Origin: Sulfuricella sp.
GTDB lineage: Bacteria > Pseudomonadota > Gammaproteobacteria > Burkholderiales > Sulfuricellaceae
Reading direction: 5' to 3'
Assembly: GCA_028713975.1 (NCBI GenBank)
Contig: JAQTNE010000005.1
Location: 111,428 to 175,427, forward strand
DNA length: 64,000 nucleotides
Of the stretch, positions 1 through 9,908 are shown in pieces. The notes beneath the pieces are model-generated. The model had not been told where the DNA came from, ran no database searches, and saw nothing but the letters and a program-made list of their open reading frames with translations. A program made the translations under genes and the position numbers. How positions within the stretch are numbered: position 1 is the first letter of the stretch; each line of letters starts with the position of its first letter.

Positions 1-1
1 G

Positions 2-52
2 GACTCAAAGCTGTTCGATTTATGGAAAAGCTGGGTCCGCAGTCACCAATAA
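2..52 (+). CDS. possible 3' end of an upstream gene (partial)
   Basis: Bases 2-52 read as an open frame ending in TAA with the C-terminal residues KLFDLWKSWVRSHQ. The stop lies 4 bases before a 13-bp stem-loop, which is the usual arrangement for a gene end followed by a terminator. The fragment is too short to identify, and the other two forward frames are also open here for a while, so this is only a plausible reading. Confidence 0.3.
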   Translation, partial: DSKLFDLWKSWVRSHQ

Positions 53-56
53 AATG

Positions 57-92
57 GTCAATCAGAGCCGATTAAAACAGGCTCTGATTGAC
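57..92. terminator. 13-bp stem-loop, possible terminator
   Basis: Arms at 57-69 and 80-92 are exactly complementary (GTCAATCAGAGCC and its reverse complement) around a 10-base loop. There is no immediate run of T, so factor-independent termination is uncertain. It separates the possible upstream gene end from the tkt leader. Confidence 0.5.
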
Positions 93-227
93 ATCCATCA
101 AGTCTTATATCTTTTATCTATAAGAAAAACTCTTGCCACAATAAAAATCTATTATTGCCCTTAAACTGGCTAGTGAGTGATAATCATCCGTTTAATATAG
201 CCCTTAGCTGAAAAAGGAAATAAAAGC
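93..227 (+). promoter_or_regulatory. tkt upstream region with possible CbbR-type site
   Basis: This AT-rich leader precedes the carbon-metabolism run. Bases 120-137 (ATAAGAAAAACTCTTGCC) resemble the palindromes found upstream of cbbR/purC (19900-19917) and cbbM (20900-20915), though with a weaker right arm. An overlapping CTTAT-N11-ATAAG inverted repeat spans 104-124. A ribosome site AAAAAGGAAA lies about 10 bases before the tkt ATG. I could not pick a convincing -35/-10 pair. Control by CbbR is an inference. Confidence 0.35.
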
Positions 228-2210
228 ATGGCAACTCGTAAAGAACTCGCGAACGCGATCCGCGTCCTCTCCATGGACGCCGTGCAGAAAGCCAACTCCG
301 GCCACCCCGGCGCGCCCATGGGCATGGCGGAAATCGCCGAAGTGGTGTGGAACCACCATCTGCGCCACAACCCGGCCAACCCGAAGTGGTTCGACCGCGA
401 CCGCTTCGTGCAGTCCAACGGCCACGGCTCGATGCTGATTTATTCCTTGCTGCATCTGACCGGCTACGACCTGCCGATGGAAGAAATCAAAAAATTCCGT
501 CAGCTCCACTCCAAGACCCCTGGCCACCCCGAGTACGGCTACACGGTCGGCGTCGAGACCACCACCGGCCCGCTCGGCCAAGGCATCACCAACGCCGTCG
601 GCATGGCCATGGCAGAGAAGTTGCTGGCTGCCGAGTTCAATAAACCCGGTCATGAAATCGTCAATCACAATACCTACACCTTCCTCGGCGACGGTTGCAT
701 GATGGAGGGTATCTCCCACGAAGCCTGCGCGCTGGCCGGCACCTGGGGCCTGGGTAAGCTGACCGCGTTCTGGGACGACAACGGCATCTCCATCGACGGC
801 CACATCGAAGGCTGGTACACCGACGATACCGCCAAGCGCTTTGAAGCCTACGGCTGGCACGTGATTCCTAACGTCGACGGTCACGACCCTGTCGCTATCG
901 ACGCCGCCGTGAACGCCGCAAAAGCAGTCACCGACAAACCGTCCCTGATCTGCTGCAAAACCATTATCGGCAAGGGCTCACCCAACAAGGAAGGCACCCA
1001 CGACGTACACGGCGCCGCGCTGGGCGATGCGGAAATTGCCGCAACTCGCGCCAACCTGGGTTGGACTCACGGCCCGTTTGAAATCCCCAAGGACATTTAC
1101 GAAGGTTGGGATTGCCGCACCAAGGGTCAGGGTCTGGAAACGCTGTGGAACAACAAGTTTGCCGAATACACCAAGGCTTTCCCGAAAGAAGCGGCAGAAT
1201 TCAAGCGCCGCATGGAAGGTGAGCTGTCGGCTGGCTGGAAAAAACATGCTGCCGAATTCATCGCCAAGACCAACGAGAAGGCCGAAACCATCGCCACTCG
1301 CAAGGCCTCGCAAAACTGCATCAACGGCCTGGCTCCGGCGCTGCCCGAGTTCCTCGGCGGCTCTGCCGACCTGACCGGCTCCAACCTGACCAACTGGACA
1401 GGTTGCCACCACGTCAAGGGCAAGAGCACCGGCAATTACATCAGCTACGGCGTGCGCGAGTTCGGCATGGCCCACATCATGAACGGCATGGCGCTGCATG
1501 GCGGCCTAATGCCGTTTGGCGGCACTTTCCTGATGTTCTCGGAATACATGCGCAACGCCCTGCGCATGTCGGCACTGATGAAGCAGCGCGTGATCTACGT
1601 GTTCACCCACGACTCCATTGGCTTGGGCGAAGACGGCCCGACTCACCAGCCGGTCGAGCAGACCGCCACCCTGCGCATGATCCCCAACATGCAGGTCTGG
1701 CGTCCGTGCGACACGGTCGAATCCGCCGTGGCCTGGGTTGCCGCAGTAGAACGCAATGACGGCCCGAGCAGCCTGATTTTCAGCCGCCAGAACCTGAATT
1801 TCCAGAAGCGTGACGCGGCGCAGATCACCAACATCGCCAAGGGCGGCTACGTGCTGGCCGACGCGGCCAAGCCCAAACTGGTGCTGATCGCCACCGGCTC
1901 CGAAGTGGCCCTGGCAATGGACGCCAAGAAGGTGCTGGACGAGCAGGGCATTCCCACCCGCGTGGTGTCGATGCCTTCCACCAACGTGTTCGACAAGCAG
2001 GATCAAGCCTACAAGGACAGCGTGTTGCCCAAGGGCGTCAAGCGCGTCGCCGTGGAAGCCGGGGTCACCGACGGCTGGTACAAGTATGTCGGCGAAGGCG
2101 CCGTGATCGGCCTGGATCGCTTCGGCGAATCCGCCCCGGCTGGCGAATTGTTCAAGCTGTTCGGCTTCACCGTCGAGAATGTGGTCAATACCGCCAAAGG
2201 TGTTTTGTAA
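228..2210 (+). CDS. tkt: transketolase
   Basis: Transketolase moves two-carbon ketol units between sugar phosphates in the cytoplasm, using thiamine diphosphate. It serves the pentose phosphate pathway and the regenerative half of the Calvin cycle. At 660 residues it is full length for the family. Visible marks are the N-terminal GHPGAP (25-30), the thiamine-diphosphate/metal motif beginning GDG at 154-156, and the central and C-terminal domains. The ATG is preceded by an AAGGAAA ribosome site. It is the first gene of a co-directional run with gap, pgk, pyk and fba, so a role in carbon fixation as well as sugar metabolism is likely. The product call is secure; the cbbT-like role is inferred from context. 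Confidence 0.97.
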   Translation: MATRKELANAIRVLSMDAVQKANSGHPGAPMGMAEIAEVVWNHHLRHNPANPKWFDRDRFVQSNGHGSMLIYSLLHLTGYDLPMEEIKKFRQLHSKTPGHPEYGYTVGVETTTGPLGQGITNAVGMAMAEKLLAAEFNKPGHEIVNHNTYTFLGDGCMMEGISHEACALAGTWGLGKLTAFWDDNGISIDGHIEGWYTDDTAKRFEAYGWHVIPNVDGHDPVAIDAAVNAAKAVTDKPSLICCKTIIGKGSPNKEGTHDVHGAALGDAEIAATRANLGWTHGPFEIPKDIYEGWDCRTKGQGLETLWNNKFAEYTKAFPKEAAEFKRRMEGELSAGWKKHAAEFIAKTNEKAETIATRKASQNCINGLAPALPEFLGGSADLTGSNLTNWTGCHHVKGKSTGNYISYGVREFGMAHIMNGMALHGGLMPFGGTFLMFSEYMRNALRMSALMKQRVIYVFTHDSIGLGEDGPTHQPVEQTATLRMIPNMQVWRPCDTVESAVAWVAAVERNDGPSSLIFSRQNLNFQKRDAAQITNIAKGGYVLADAAKPKLVLIATGSEVALAMDAKKVLDEQGIPTRVVSMPSTNVFDKQDQAYKDSVLPKGVKRVAVEAGVTDGWYKYVGEGAVIGLDRFGESAPAGELFKLFGFTVENVVNTAKGVL

Positions 2211-2217
2211 AAGATTC

Positions 2218-2282
2218 ACCGCAGAGGCGCGGAGGCGCTGAGAAGATCAAGTATTTTCTCTGCGCCTCCGCGTCTCTGCGGT
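2218..2282. repeat. intergenic palindrome, family A (tkt-gap)
   Basis: Two 27-base arms (2218-2244 and 2256-2282) match at 25 of 27 positions when one is reverse-complemented, around an 11-base loop. Each arm is built of short repeats related to CGCAGAGGA. The same family recurs at 23382-23511 and 41715-41782. It fills most of the 107-base gap between tkt and gap and could form a strong RNA hairpin. Confidence 0.9.
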
Positions 2283-2305
2283 TCAAGATTTTCATTTAAT
2301 TTTAA

Positions 2306-3316
<1,011 letters not shown>

Positions 3317-3327
3317 GACTGCAAGCA

Positions 3328-3368
3328 GCAAGTAGCAAGTGGCGAAACCTTAGCCACTTGCTACTTGC
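3328..3368. repeat. 16-bp perfect inverted repeat (gap-pgk)
   Basis: GCAAGTAGCAAGTGGC at 3328-3343 is exactly reverse-complemented at 3353-3368, with a 9-base loop. It lies 12 bases after the gap stop, in the gap-pgk spacer. Its arms contain the internal repeat GCAAGT. No T run follows, so it is more likely an mRNA-processing or attenuating hairpin than a full terminator. Confidence 0.85.
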
Positions 3369-3442
3369 GACTCGCCAACCTGTGAGTTGTAAGGCATAGG
3401 CCAACCTATCCCTTACATCTTAATTTTTCTGGAGAACCAACC

Positions 3443-4624
3443 ATGTCCGTAATCCGTGTTACCGATCTGGACCTCAAGGGCAAGCGCGTCCTGATCCGTT
3501 CCGACCTCAACGTGCCCGTCAAGGATGGCAAAGTCACTTCCGACGCCCGCATCACCGCGTCGATGAAAACTTTCGAGCATTGCCTCAAGGCCGGTGCCAA
3601 GGTAATGGTGATGTCCCACCTCGGTCGCCCGGTCGAAGGCGAATACTCGGAAGAAAACTCGCTCAAGCCGGTGGCCGACGACCTGGCCAAGAAACTCGGC
3701 AAGCCGGTGCGCCTGATCAAGGACTGGGTGGATGGCGGCTTCGACGTGGCCGAAGGCGAACTGGTACTGCTGGAAAACGTGCGCTTCAACACTGGCGAGA
3801 AGAAGAACGTCGACGAGACTGCACAAAAGTACGCCAAGCTGTGCGACGTGTTCGTGATGGATGCGTTCGGCACCGCCCACCGCGCACAGGGCTCCACTCA
3901 CGGCGTCGCCAAGTACGCACCGGTGGCCTGCGCCGGCATTCTGCTGACCGGCGAACTGGAAGCGCTGACCAAGGCCCTGCTCAACCCGGCCCGCCCGATG
4001 GTCGCCATCGTCGGCGGCTCCAAGGTATCGACCAAACTGACCGTGCTCGAAGCCCTGTCCGAGAAGGTTGACCAACTGGTGGTCGGCGGCGGCATCGCCA
4101 ACACCTTCCTCAAGGCCACCGGCAAGAATGTCGGCAAATCGCTGTGCGAAGATGACCTCGTTCCTGTCGCCCAGGCGCTGATGAAAAAAATGACGGCGCG
4201 TGGCGCCACCATCCCGATCGCCGTCGACGTGGTGTGCGGCAAGAAATTCGACGCCAACGAACCGGCTGTTCTGAAGGACGCCGGTGCGGTGTGTGACGAC
4301 GACATGATTTTCGACATCGGCCCGAAATCTGCGCAGGAGCTGGTGGACATCATCATGAAGGCCGGCACCGTGGTATGGAACGGCCCGGTCGGCGTGTTCG
4401 AATTCGACCAGTTTGGCGCAGGCACCAAGCAAATTGCCGAAGCCATCGCCAACACCAAGGCATTCACCCTGGCCGGCGGCGGCGACACCATCGCCGCAAT
4501 CCAGAAATACAATATCTACGACAAGGTGTCCTACATCTCCACCGCCGGCGGCGCTTTCCTCGAGTTTCTCGAAGGCAAGATTCTGCCCGCAGTGGAAATC
4601 CTGGAACAACGCGCTTCAAAATAA
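3443..4624 (+). CDS. pgk: phosphoglycerate kinase
   Basis: Phosphoglycerate kinase transfers phosphate between 3-phosphoglycerate and ATP, an essential step in both the Calvin cycle and glycolysis. The 393-residue length fits the bacterial monomeric enzyme. The N-terminal domain begins with [14 protein letters not shown], which holds substrate-binding residues, and a SHLGRP motif follows near residue 55. The C-terminal nucleotide-binding region carries GGGDT near 350 and a late STAGGAFLE stretch. A CTGGAGAACC ribosome site precedes the ATG. It is co-directional with gap and pyk; the spacers hold hairpins rather than a clear terminator, so co-transcription with internally tuned mRNA levels is likely. 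Confidence 0.97.
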   Translation: MSVIRVTDLDLKGKRVLIRSDLNVPVKDGKVTSDARITASMKTFEHCLKAGAKVMVMSHLGRPVEGEYSEENSLKPVADDLAKKLGKPVRLIKDWVDGGFDVAEGELVLLENVRFNTGEKKNVDETAQKYAKLCDVFVMDAFGTAHRAQGSTHGVAKYAPVACAGILLTGELEALTKALLNPARPMVAIVGGSKVSTKLTVLEALSEKVDQLVVGGGIANTFLKATGKNVGKSLCEDDLVPVAQALMKKMTARGATIPIAVDVVCGKKFDANEPAVLKDAGAVCDDDMIFDIGPKSAQELVDIIMKAGTVVWNGPVGVFEFDQFGAGTKQIAEAIANTKAFTLAGGGDTIAAIQKYNIYDKVSYISTAGGAFLEFLEGKILPAVEILEQRASK

Positions 4625-4627
4625 TAG

Positions 4628-4648
4628 TACTGAGTACTGAGTACTGAG
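4628..4648. repeat. three tandem TACTGAG heptamers (pgk-pyk)
   Basis: TACTGAG is repeated three times without interruption at 4628-4648, directly after the pgk stop. It is followed by CCGGG-type bases and CTCAG, so that CTGAG...CCGG can pair imperfectly with CCGG...CTCAG at about 4660-4670. It is another hairpin-capable spacer between co-directional genes. Confidence 0.75.
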
Positions 4649-4704
4649 TGCCGGGTAAAAACCGGGCTCAGAACTCAAGACACAGAACTCTGGACTAAAT
4701 ATCA

Positions 4705-6147
4705 ATGCAACGTAAAACCAAGATTGTCGCCACACTCGGCCCGGCAAGCAGCGATCCGGAAGTGCTCAACCGCCTGCTCCAGGCTGGCGTGGATGTCGTC
4801 CGCCTCAATTTTTCGCACGGCAAGCCCGAAGACCACATCCAGCTCGCGGAAACGGTACGCGCCATGGCGCGGGCGCGTGGCAAGACCGTCGGTGTGCTGG
4901 TTGACCTGCAGGGCCCGAAAATCCGCATCGGCAAGTTCGAGCACGGCAAGATCACCCTCAAAAACGGCGACCGCTTCATCCTCGACAGCGACTGCGAACT
5001 GGGCAGCCAGGAATGCGTCGGGCTGGACTACAAGGAACTGCCGCGCGACGTTAATCGCGGCACCACCCTGCTGCTGGATGATGGCCGCATCGTGATGTGG
5101 GTGGAAGAGGTGAACGGCAATCAAATCCTGTGTACGGTGAAACAGGGCGGCATACTGTCCAACAACAAGGGCATTAACCGCCAGGGCGGCGGCCTTTCCG
5201 CTGCGGCGCTGACCGAAAAGGACATGGAAGACATCAAGACTGCCGCGGCGTTGAAAGCCGATTATCTGGCGGTGTCCTTCCCGCGCGATGGCGCCGACAT
5301 GCAACTGGCGCGCACGCTGATGCAAGCGTCCGGCGGCAAGAGCATGCTGGTGGCGAAAATCGAGCGCGCCGAGGCGATTACCAACCTGGAAGAGATTCTC
5401 GATGCCTCCGACGCCATCATGGTGGCGCGCGGCGACCTCGGCGTGGAAGTCGGCGATGCCGCCGTGCCCGGCCTGCAAAAACGCATGATCCGCATGGCGC
5501 GGGAAAAGAACCGGCTGGCCATCACCGCCACCCAGATGATGGAATCCATGATTTCCAGCCCGATCCCGACGCGCGCGGAAGTCTCCGACGTGGCCAACGC
5601 GGTGATCGACGGCACCGACGCGGTAATGCTGTCAGCCGAGACCGCCGCCGGGCAATATCCGGTGGAGGCCGTGGCGGCGATGGATCGGGTATGCCTGGAG
5701 GCGGAAAAGCAGGAAGAAAGCGCCTTCAGAAAACAGCGCATGGCCATGCAGTTCGAGCGGGTGGACGAATCCGTTGCGATGGCGGCCATGTACATCGCCC
5801 GTCACTTGCAGGTAAAGGCCATTGGCGCCCTGACTGAGTCCGGCTCAACCGCCTTGTGGATGTCGCGGGTCAACCCGGACGTGCCGATCTACGCGCTCAC
5901 CCCCAGAGTGGATACGCGCAGGAAACTCACCCTGTTCCGCGGCGTCTACCCAGTCAACTTCAAACCCGCCACATCGGAAAGCGAACAGGTTTTGCTTGAA
6001 GCCGAGGACGAGATGAGAAGGCGCGGCGCGGTAAGGGACGGCGATCTGATCATCTTCACCATCGGTGAGCCGATCGGCAAATCCGGCGGCACCAACACCA
6101 TGAAGATCGTCAAGGTGGGCGAAAGCCGGAAAACAACCAAACAGTAA
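4705..6147 (+). CDS. pyk: pyruvate kinase
   Basis: Pyruvate kinase converts phosphoenolpyruvate and ADP to pyruvate and ATP. The protein starts RKTKIVATLGPASSDPEVL, the family's N-terminal signature, and carries the catalytic stretch MLVAKIERAEAITNLEEI followed by MVARGDLGVE, which bind metal and substrate. The later TATQMMESMI and SAETAAGQYP motifs are also typical. Length (480) matches bacterial type II-like enzymes. The ATG at 4705 has only a poor ribosome site, so translation may be modest. It sits between pgk and fba. A catabolic gene inside a run otherwise shared with CO2 fixation suggests the block serves both directions of flow. Confidence 0.96.
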   Translation: MQRKTKIVATLGPASSDPEVLNRLLQAGVDVVRLNFSHGKPEDHIQLAETVRAMARARGKTVGVLVDLQGPKIRIGKFEHGKITLKNGDRFILDSDCELGSQECVGLDYKELPRDVNRGTTLLLDDGRIVMWVEEVNGNQILCTVKQGGILSNNKGINRQGGGLSAAALTEKDMEDIKTAAALKADYLAVSFPRDGADMQLARTLMQASGGKSMLVAKIERAEAITNLEEILDASDAIMVARGDLGVEVGDAAVPGLQKRMIRMAREKNRLAITATQMMESMISSPIPTRAEVSDVANAVIDGTDAVMLSAETAAGQYPVEAVAAMDRVCLEAEKQEESAFRKQRMAMQFERVDESVAMAAMYIARHLQVKAIGALTESGSTALWMSRVNPDVPIYALTPRVDTRRKLTLFRGVYPVNFKPATSESEQVLLEAEDEMRRRGAVRDGDLIIFTIGEPIGKSGGTNTMKIVKVGESRKTTKQ

Positions 6148-6193
6148 CGTATCGATAACCCAGCAGCATTAACATCATTAAGCAGGAGGAATT

Positions 6194-7258
6194 ATGGCTT
6201 TAGTATCCATGCGTCAACTTCTCGATCACGCCGCAGAGCATAGCTACGGCTTGCCGGCGTTCAACGTCAACAACCTGGAACAGATCATGGCGATCATGCA
6301 GGCCGCCGACGAATGCAACAGCCCGGTGATCATGCAAGGTTCCGCCGGTGCGCGCAAATACGCCGGCGAAGCTTTTCTGCGCCACCTGATCGAGGCCGCC
6401 ATCGAAGCCTACCCGCACATTCCGGTCGTCATGCACCAGGATCACGGCGCCTCTCCTGCCGTGTGCATCAACGCCATCCGCTCCGGCTTCTCCAGCGTGA
6501 TGATGGACGGCTCCCTGAAAGAAGACGGCAAAACCCCGTCCAGCTTTGACTACAACGTCGAAGTCACGCGCAAGGTCGTCGAGATGTCCCATGCTGTCGG
6601 CGTTTCCGTCGAAGGCGAACTGGGCTGCCTGGGCTCGCTCGAATCCGGCCACGGCGAGAAAGAAGACGGCCACGGCGCTGAAGGCAAGCTGACCCACGAC
6701 CAACTGCTGACCGACCCGACCGAAGCCGCCGAGTTCGTCAAGGCCACCGGCGTGGATGCACTTGCCATCGCCATCGGCACCAGCCACGGCGCCTACAAGT
6801 TCACCCGTCCGCCCACCGGCGAAGTGCTGGCAATTTCCCGCATCAAGGAAATCAACGCCAAGATCCCCAACACCCATCTGGTCATGCACGGCTCCTCCTC
6901 GGTGCCGCAGGAATGGCTCAAGATCATCAACGATTTCGGCGGCACCATGCCCCAGACCTACGGCGTGCCGGTCGAAGAAATCGTTGAAGGCATCAAGTAC
7001 GGCGTGCGCAAGGTGAACATCGACACCGACCTGCGCATGGCCTCCACCGGCGCAGTGCGCAAGTATCTGGCCGAAAACACCAAGGATTTCGATCCGCGCA
7101 AATTCCTCGCCGCCGCCACCGCTGCGATGAAAGGCATCTGCAAGGCACGCTTCGAAGCCTTCGGTTCCGCCGGCCAGGCCGACAAGATCAAGCCGATCAT
7201 GCTCGACCGGATCGCCACCATGTACACCAAGGGCGAACTGAAAGCCATCGTCAAGTAA
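6194..7258 (+). CDS. fba: class II fructose-bisphosphate aldolase (Calvin-cycle subtype)
   Basis: This zinc enzyme reversibly condenses dihydroxyacetone phosphate with glyceraldehyde-3-phosphate, and in autotrophs also with erythrose-4-phosphate to give sedoheptulose bisphosphate. The zinc ligand motif HQDHG lies at residues 81-85, and HGSSS near 236 carries the substrate-phosphate loop. Later NIDTDLR residues are typical of the class. At 354 residues it fits the CbbA-like subgroup. A strong AGGAGGA ribosome site lies 6-12 bases before the ATG. It ends the carbon block; a UUCG-capped terminator follows 17 bases after the stop. The product is secure; the dual aldolase role is inferred from family and context. 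Confidence 0.96.
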   Translation: MALVSMRQLLDHAAEHSYGLPAFNVNNLEQIMAIMQAADECNSPVIMQGSAGARKYAGEAFLRHLIEAAIEAYPHIPVVMHQDHGASPAVCINAIRSGFSSVMMDGSLKEDGKTPSSFDYNVEVTRKVVEMSHAVGVSVEGELGCLGSLESGHGEKEDGHGAEGKLTHDQLLTDPTEAAEFVKATGVDALAIAIGTSHGAYKFTRPPTGEVLAISRIKEINAKIPNTHLVMHGSSSVPQEWLKIINDFGGTMPQTYGVPVEEIVEGIKYGVRKVNIDTDLRMASTGAVRKYLAENTKDFDPRKFLAAATAAMKGICKARFEAFGSAGQADKIKPIMLDRIATMYTKGELKAIVK

Positions 7259-7275
7259 GCTTGATGCTTTGCGAC

Positions 7276-7301
7276 AAAAAGGCGGCTTCGGCCGCCTTTT
7301 T
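7276..7301 (+). terminator. rho-independent terminator after fba
   Basis: AAAAAGGCGGC pairs perfectly with GCCGCCTTTTT around a TTCG tetraloop. It is a textbook intrinsic terminator for the tkt-fba run, and by symmetry it could also work in reverse. Confidence 0.95.
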
Positions 7302-7424
7302 CTTTGCGCCGCCATCTTCGGTCGCCTTGCCAATTGACGGGGATGTAAATACGGGCGACCATGACAGATCAAAACACCATTCCCTTGGTGATTTCACTTT
7401 TTAACAAATCGAATTGGAATCGCA

Positions 7425-7892
7425 GTGATCAATAACGATGTGTTGCGGAGCATTCGGTACACGCTTGACCTGAGCGACGCGAAAATAGTTGCCATAACCA
7501 AACTGGCCGAGCATGAGGTCGAGCAATCCGATGTCGCCAGCTATCTGAAAAAAGAAGATGAGGACGGCTTTGTCGAGTGCAGCGACGAGTTGCTGGAATT
7601 TTTTCTGGATGGCTTGATTTCCTTTAAAAGAGGCAAAATCGAGCCGAAGCCGGAACCAGCGAAGAAGCCGGAAACGCGCCTGACCAATAACACCATATTG
7701 AAAAAACTGAGAATCGCGTTTGAATTAAAAGAGGAAGACTTGCATGGCATTCTGGAGCTGGCCGGTTTTCAGGTATCGAAGCCGGAACTAAGCGCCCTGT
7801 TTCGAAAGAAAGGTCACAAGAACTACCGGGCTTGCGGGGATCAGCTTTTGAGGAATTTCCTGAAAGGTCTTGCCCTTCGCTATCGTGCTTGA
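7425..7892 (+). CDS. DUF1456 family protein (YehS-like)
   Basis: This 155-residue cytoplasmic protein of unknown function has two copies of a roughly 65-residue alpha-helical unit, beginning INNDVLRSIRYTLDL (2-16) and LTNNTILKKLRIAFEL (about 87-102). The units are joined by a lysine/proline-rich linker (EPKPEPAKKP). That two-repeat layout is characteristic of the DUF1456/YehS family. The start is GTG at 7425. Codon use is AT-richer than in the carbon block. No signal peptide or membrane segment is seen. It stands alone before a secreted unknown protein; no function is proposed. Confidence 0.85.
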   Translation: MINNDVLRSIRYTLDLSDAKIVAITKLAEHEVEQSDVASYLKKEDEDGFVECSDELLEFFLDGLISFKRGKIEPKPEPAKKPETRLTNNTILKKLRIAFELKEEDLHGILELAGFQVSKPELSALFRKKGHKNYRACGDQLLRNFLKGLALRYRA

Positions 7893-7926
7893 GTTCATTT
7901 GTAAAAATCAGGATATGCCGCGCTCT

Positions 7927-8496
7927 ATGAAACAGATCAATTACCTCATTATTATTTTCAGTTTAATCTGGACGGCATCCGCCCTGGCTGACGAACCGCT
8001 CGGCTTTGGCTTGTCGAAAAAATACTGCCTGGGAGATGTTTGCCTTGGCGAAGCGGATGCAGACCATCCGGAATTAAAAATAGGCGAGGCATTGAAAAAA
8101 GTGGCCCGGTACAAAAAGGTGCCCATCTGCAACAGCTCGGATGCCTCCATGTATTTGCGCGATGTAAAATTCAGGAATGGCACGCAAGGAACCATCTACC
8201 TGCTTGCCGACCCAACCAATCCGAATACCAAACTCGAGAAATATTTCCGCATCAGCAGCATCACCGTGAAATTTGACCCATTTCTTTCGGTGGATGAAGT
8301 CAAAGAACTTCAGCAAAAAATTGCCGGCCGTTACGGCATGGAACGGTCAAGTTCATATGGCTTTGCGGTCAAGGACGGCAAACGGTCGGTCAGTCTTACG
8401 GTTTCTCCCTGGGAATCGAAGATTGCCGTTAGCGGCATAGACAACCCGGAGTTTCAGGCCCAACCTGGATGCTCGCCCAAGCTGCCGAATCTTTAG
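7927..8496 (+). CDS. secreted protein of unknown function
   Basis: I do not recognise this family. From the ATG at 7927 the protein is about 189 residues and opens with a classical signal peptide (MKQINYLIIIFSLIWTASA, then LA-DEP as the likely cleavage site), so it is probably periplasmic. The mature part has four cysteines, including a CLGDVC pair near its start, which could form disulfides. An in-frame ATG at 7915 would add four residues; the AGGA at 7910-7913 is too close to that ATG and rather far from 7927, so the start is not settled. The gene is convergent with the yceI gene, with a bidirectional terminator between them. Confidence 0.7.
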   Translation: MKQINYLIIIFSLIWTASALADEPLGFGLSKKYCLGDVCLGEADADHPELKIGEALKKVARYKKVPICNSSDASMYLRDVKFRNGTQGTIYLLADPTNPNTKLEKYFRISSITVKFDPFLSVDEVKELQQKIAGRYGMERSSSYGFAVKDGKRSVSLTVSPWESKIAVSGIDNPEFQAQPGCSPKLPNL

Positions 8497-8522
8497 TACT
8501 CGATCAGACTCACCCCCCCCTA

Positions 8523-8580
8523 GTCAGGTATATTAAGTAACAAATAAGAGCCATTTTATTGGCCCTTATTGTTATCTGAC
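8523..8580. terminator. bidirectional terminator between convergent genes
   Basis: AATAAGAGCC (8543-8552) pairs with GGCCCTTATT (8561-8570) with one mismatch. The stem extends outward through TAACA/TGTTA (with one bulged base), and GTCAG/CTGAC lies at the ends. A/T-rich flanks on both sides allow termination in either direction between the secreted unknown gene and yceI. Confidence 0.8.
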
Positions 8581-9147
8581 TCAGTTTTTGTAGGCTTCTA
8601 CCGGCACACTAATTTTGACCTCGTCGCTAACTGCCGGTATGTATTTAGTTAATCCAAAGTCAGAGCGCTTAATGGTCGCAGTGACATTGCCGGCACACAT
8701 CGGCTTCTTGCTCTCCGGGTTGTTGCCGCACTGGAAACCGTTGACCGTAACCTTGAGGGGTTTGGTCACGCCGATCAGGGTGAACTTCCCTTCCGCGGCG
8801 ACGACTTTGTTGCCTTCGAAAATCAGCTTGTCCGATTTGAAGGTCATGGTCGGATATTTCTTAACATTGAACAACCCCTCGTCGGACAAATGTTTCGTCC
8901 AGGCTCCCAGGCCCATATCGAGTGACTCAGTGTAGACCGTGAAATCTACACTACCCTTCTTGGCCGCAAAATCGATCATGGCCATGCCCGTCGTCTTGTT
9001 GAAACGACCATGTTGTGTCGTAAAACCCAGATGCGTGACCTCAAATACCGGAACGGTATATTCCGAATCGGTGGTGTAAACGTCGGCTGCGTGCGCTGGT
9101 GCAACCAGAGCGCTCATTACAGCGAAAGCGGCTAAGTATCTTTTCAT
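8581..9147 (-). CDS. YceI family periplasmic protein
   Basis: YceI proteins are secreted lipocalin-like beta-barrels that bind polyisoprenoid-type lipids; some act near quinone or cytochrome systems. The protein begins with a signal peptide ending in APAHA, then TTDSEYTVPVFEVTHLGF, the family's N-terminal strand pattern. The motifs GAWTKHLSDEGLFNV and KRSDFGLTKYIP are also typical. I place the start at 9147 because GGAG lies about 7 bases upstream; an ATG 12 bases further out overlaps that ribosome site. It is the third gene of a minus-strand set after the cytochrome-porin and diheme cytochrome, about 60 bases downstream of the latter. Exact ligand is unknown. Confidence 0.88.
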   Translation of the reverse strand: MKRYLAAFAVMSALVAPAHAADVYTTDSEYTVPVFEVTHLGFTTQHGRFNKTTGMAMIDFAAKKGSVDFTVYTESLDMGLGAWTKHLSDEGLFNVKKYPTMTFKSDKLIFEGNKVVAAEGKFTLIGVTKPLKVTVNGFQCGNNPESKKPMCAGNVTATIKRSDFGLTKYIPAVSDEVKISVPVEAYKN

Positions 9148-9207
9148 GAAAATCTCCATTGTGGACGTCTAGCTGCTACCGGCGGAATGCCGTTAGCAGC
9201 CATCCTG

Positions 9208-9849
9208 TCATTTATCGTTGGGGAACGCTTGCAAATAACCGGCCACTGCTTCCATTTCCTCAGGGGACATCAGATGCGCAATTTGCGTCATCGGCGTATT
9301 CGGTCGTTCATCCGTTCTCTTGAAAACCTGCAATTGCTTGATCAGGTAATCCTGGTGCTGATTCGCCAGCCGGGGGAAATTCGCGAGTCCTTCCGCCTTG
9401 GATCCATGACAAGCCATGCAGGGAGGGGCCTCCTTGGCCGGCAAACCTTTCTCGTAAATCTCCTGGCCAGCGGCCATCAGCTTCGCATCGACCGGTGCGT
9501 TGGGCTTTGCAATCTGCTTGGCGTAATAGTCGGCGAGCCCCTTGATTTGATCGTCGGTGAGGTGGTGGCTTAACCCCCACATGTACTCAAATCCAGCCGG
9601 ATCGGCGCGCTGTTGGGATCTGAAATTCGTCAGCTGTTCGACAACGTAGCCGGGCTGCTGACCGGCGAGTCGCGGGAAATTCGGCGAGACGGAATTGCCA
9701 TCCATGCCGTGGCAATTCGAACAAACCTGCACAGCGGTTACCGCCGGAGGGACATTCGGGTTGGCGAGGTCGCGCGAGCGCTCGATATTGCTGCAACCGG
9801 TCGCAAGAAGCACCAGCAGGAGTGCTAGAGGGTAAGAATTTCTGGTCAT
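9208..9849 (-). CDS. diheme c-type cytochrome lipoprotein (c4/c553-like)
   Basis: This is a predicted electron carrier anchored in a membrane by lipid. The signal peptide ends in a lipobox (LLATGC), so the cysteine at about 19 is likely acylated. Two heme-binding motifs follow, CSNCH in the N-terminal half and CMACH in the C-terminal half, in two similar domains each containing FPRLAxQ and a distal region with methionine candidates (FEYMWG, PNTPMTQIA). This two-domain layout matches cytochrome c4 or tandem c553 proteins. GGAG lies 8 bases before the ATG. It follows the cytochrome-porin gene by 59 bases, so it is a natural periplasmic partner for it. The electron route is inferred. Confidence 0.87.
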   Translation of the reverse strand: MTRNSYPLALLLVLLATGCSNIERSRDLANPNVPPAVTAVQVCSNCHGMDGNSVSPNFPRLAGQQPGYVVEQLTNFRSQQRADPAGFEYMWGLSHHLTDDQIKGLADYYAKQIAKPNAPVDAKLMAAGQEIYEKGLPAKEAPPCMACHGSKAEGLANFPRLANQHQDYLIKQLQVFKRTDERPNTPMTQIAHLMSPEEMEAVAGYLQAFPNDK

Positions 9850-9908
9850 CTGGATTCTCCAATGATCTTAATGAATGGGCTGTTCGTGTCCTAAATTAGA
9901 TCCAAGGA

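Noticed and set aside
204..884. Long antisense ORFs over tkt, gap, pgk, pyk, fba, cbbM and cbbO
   Set aside because: They are GC-rich shadow frames opposite strongly conserved genes, with repetitive valine/glycine/histidine composition and no family motifs.
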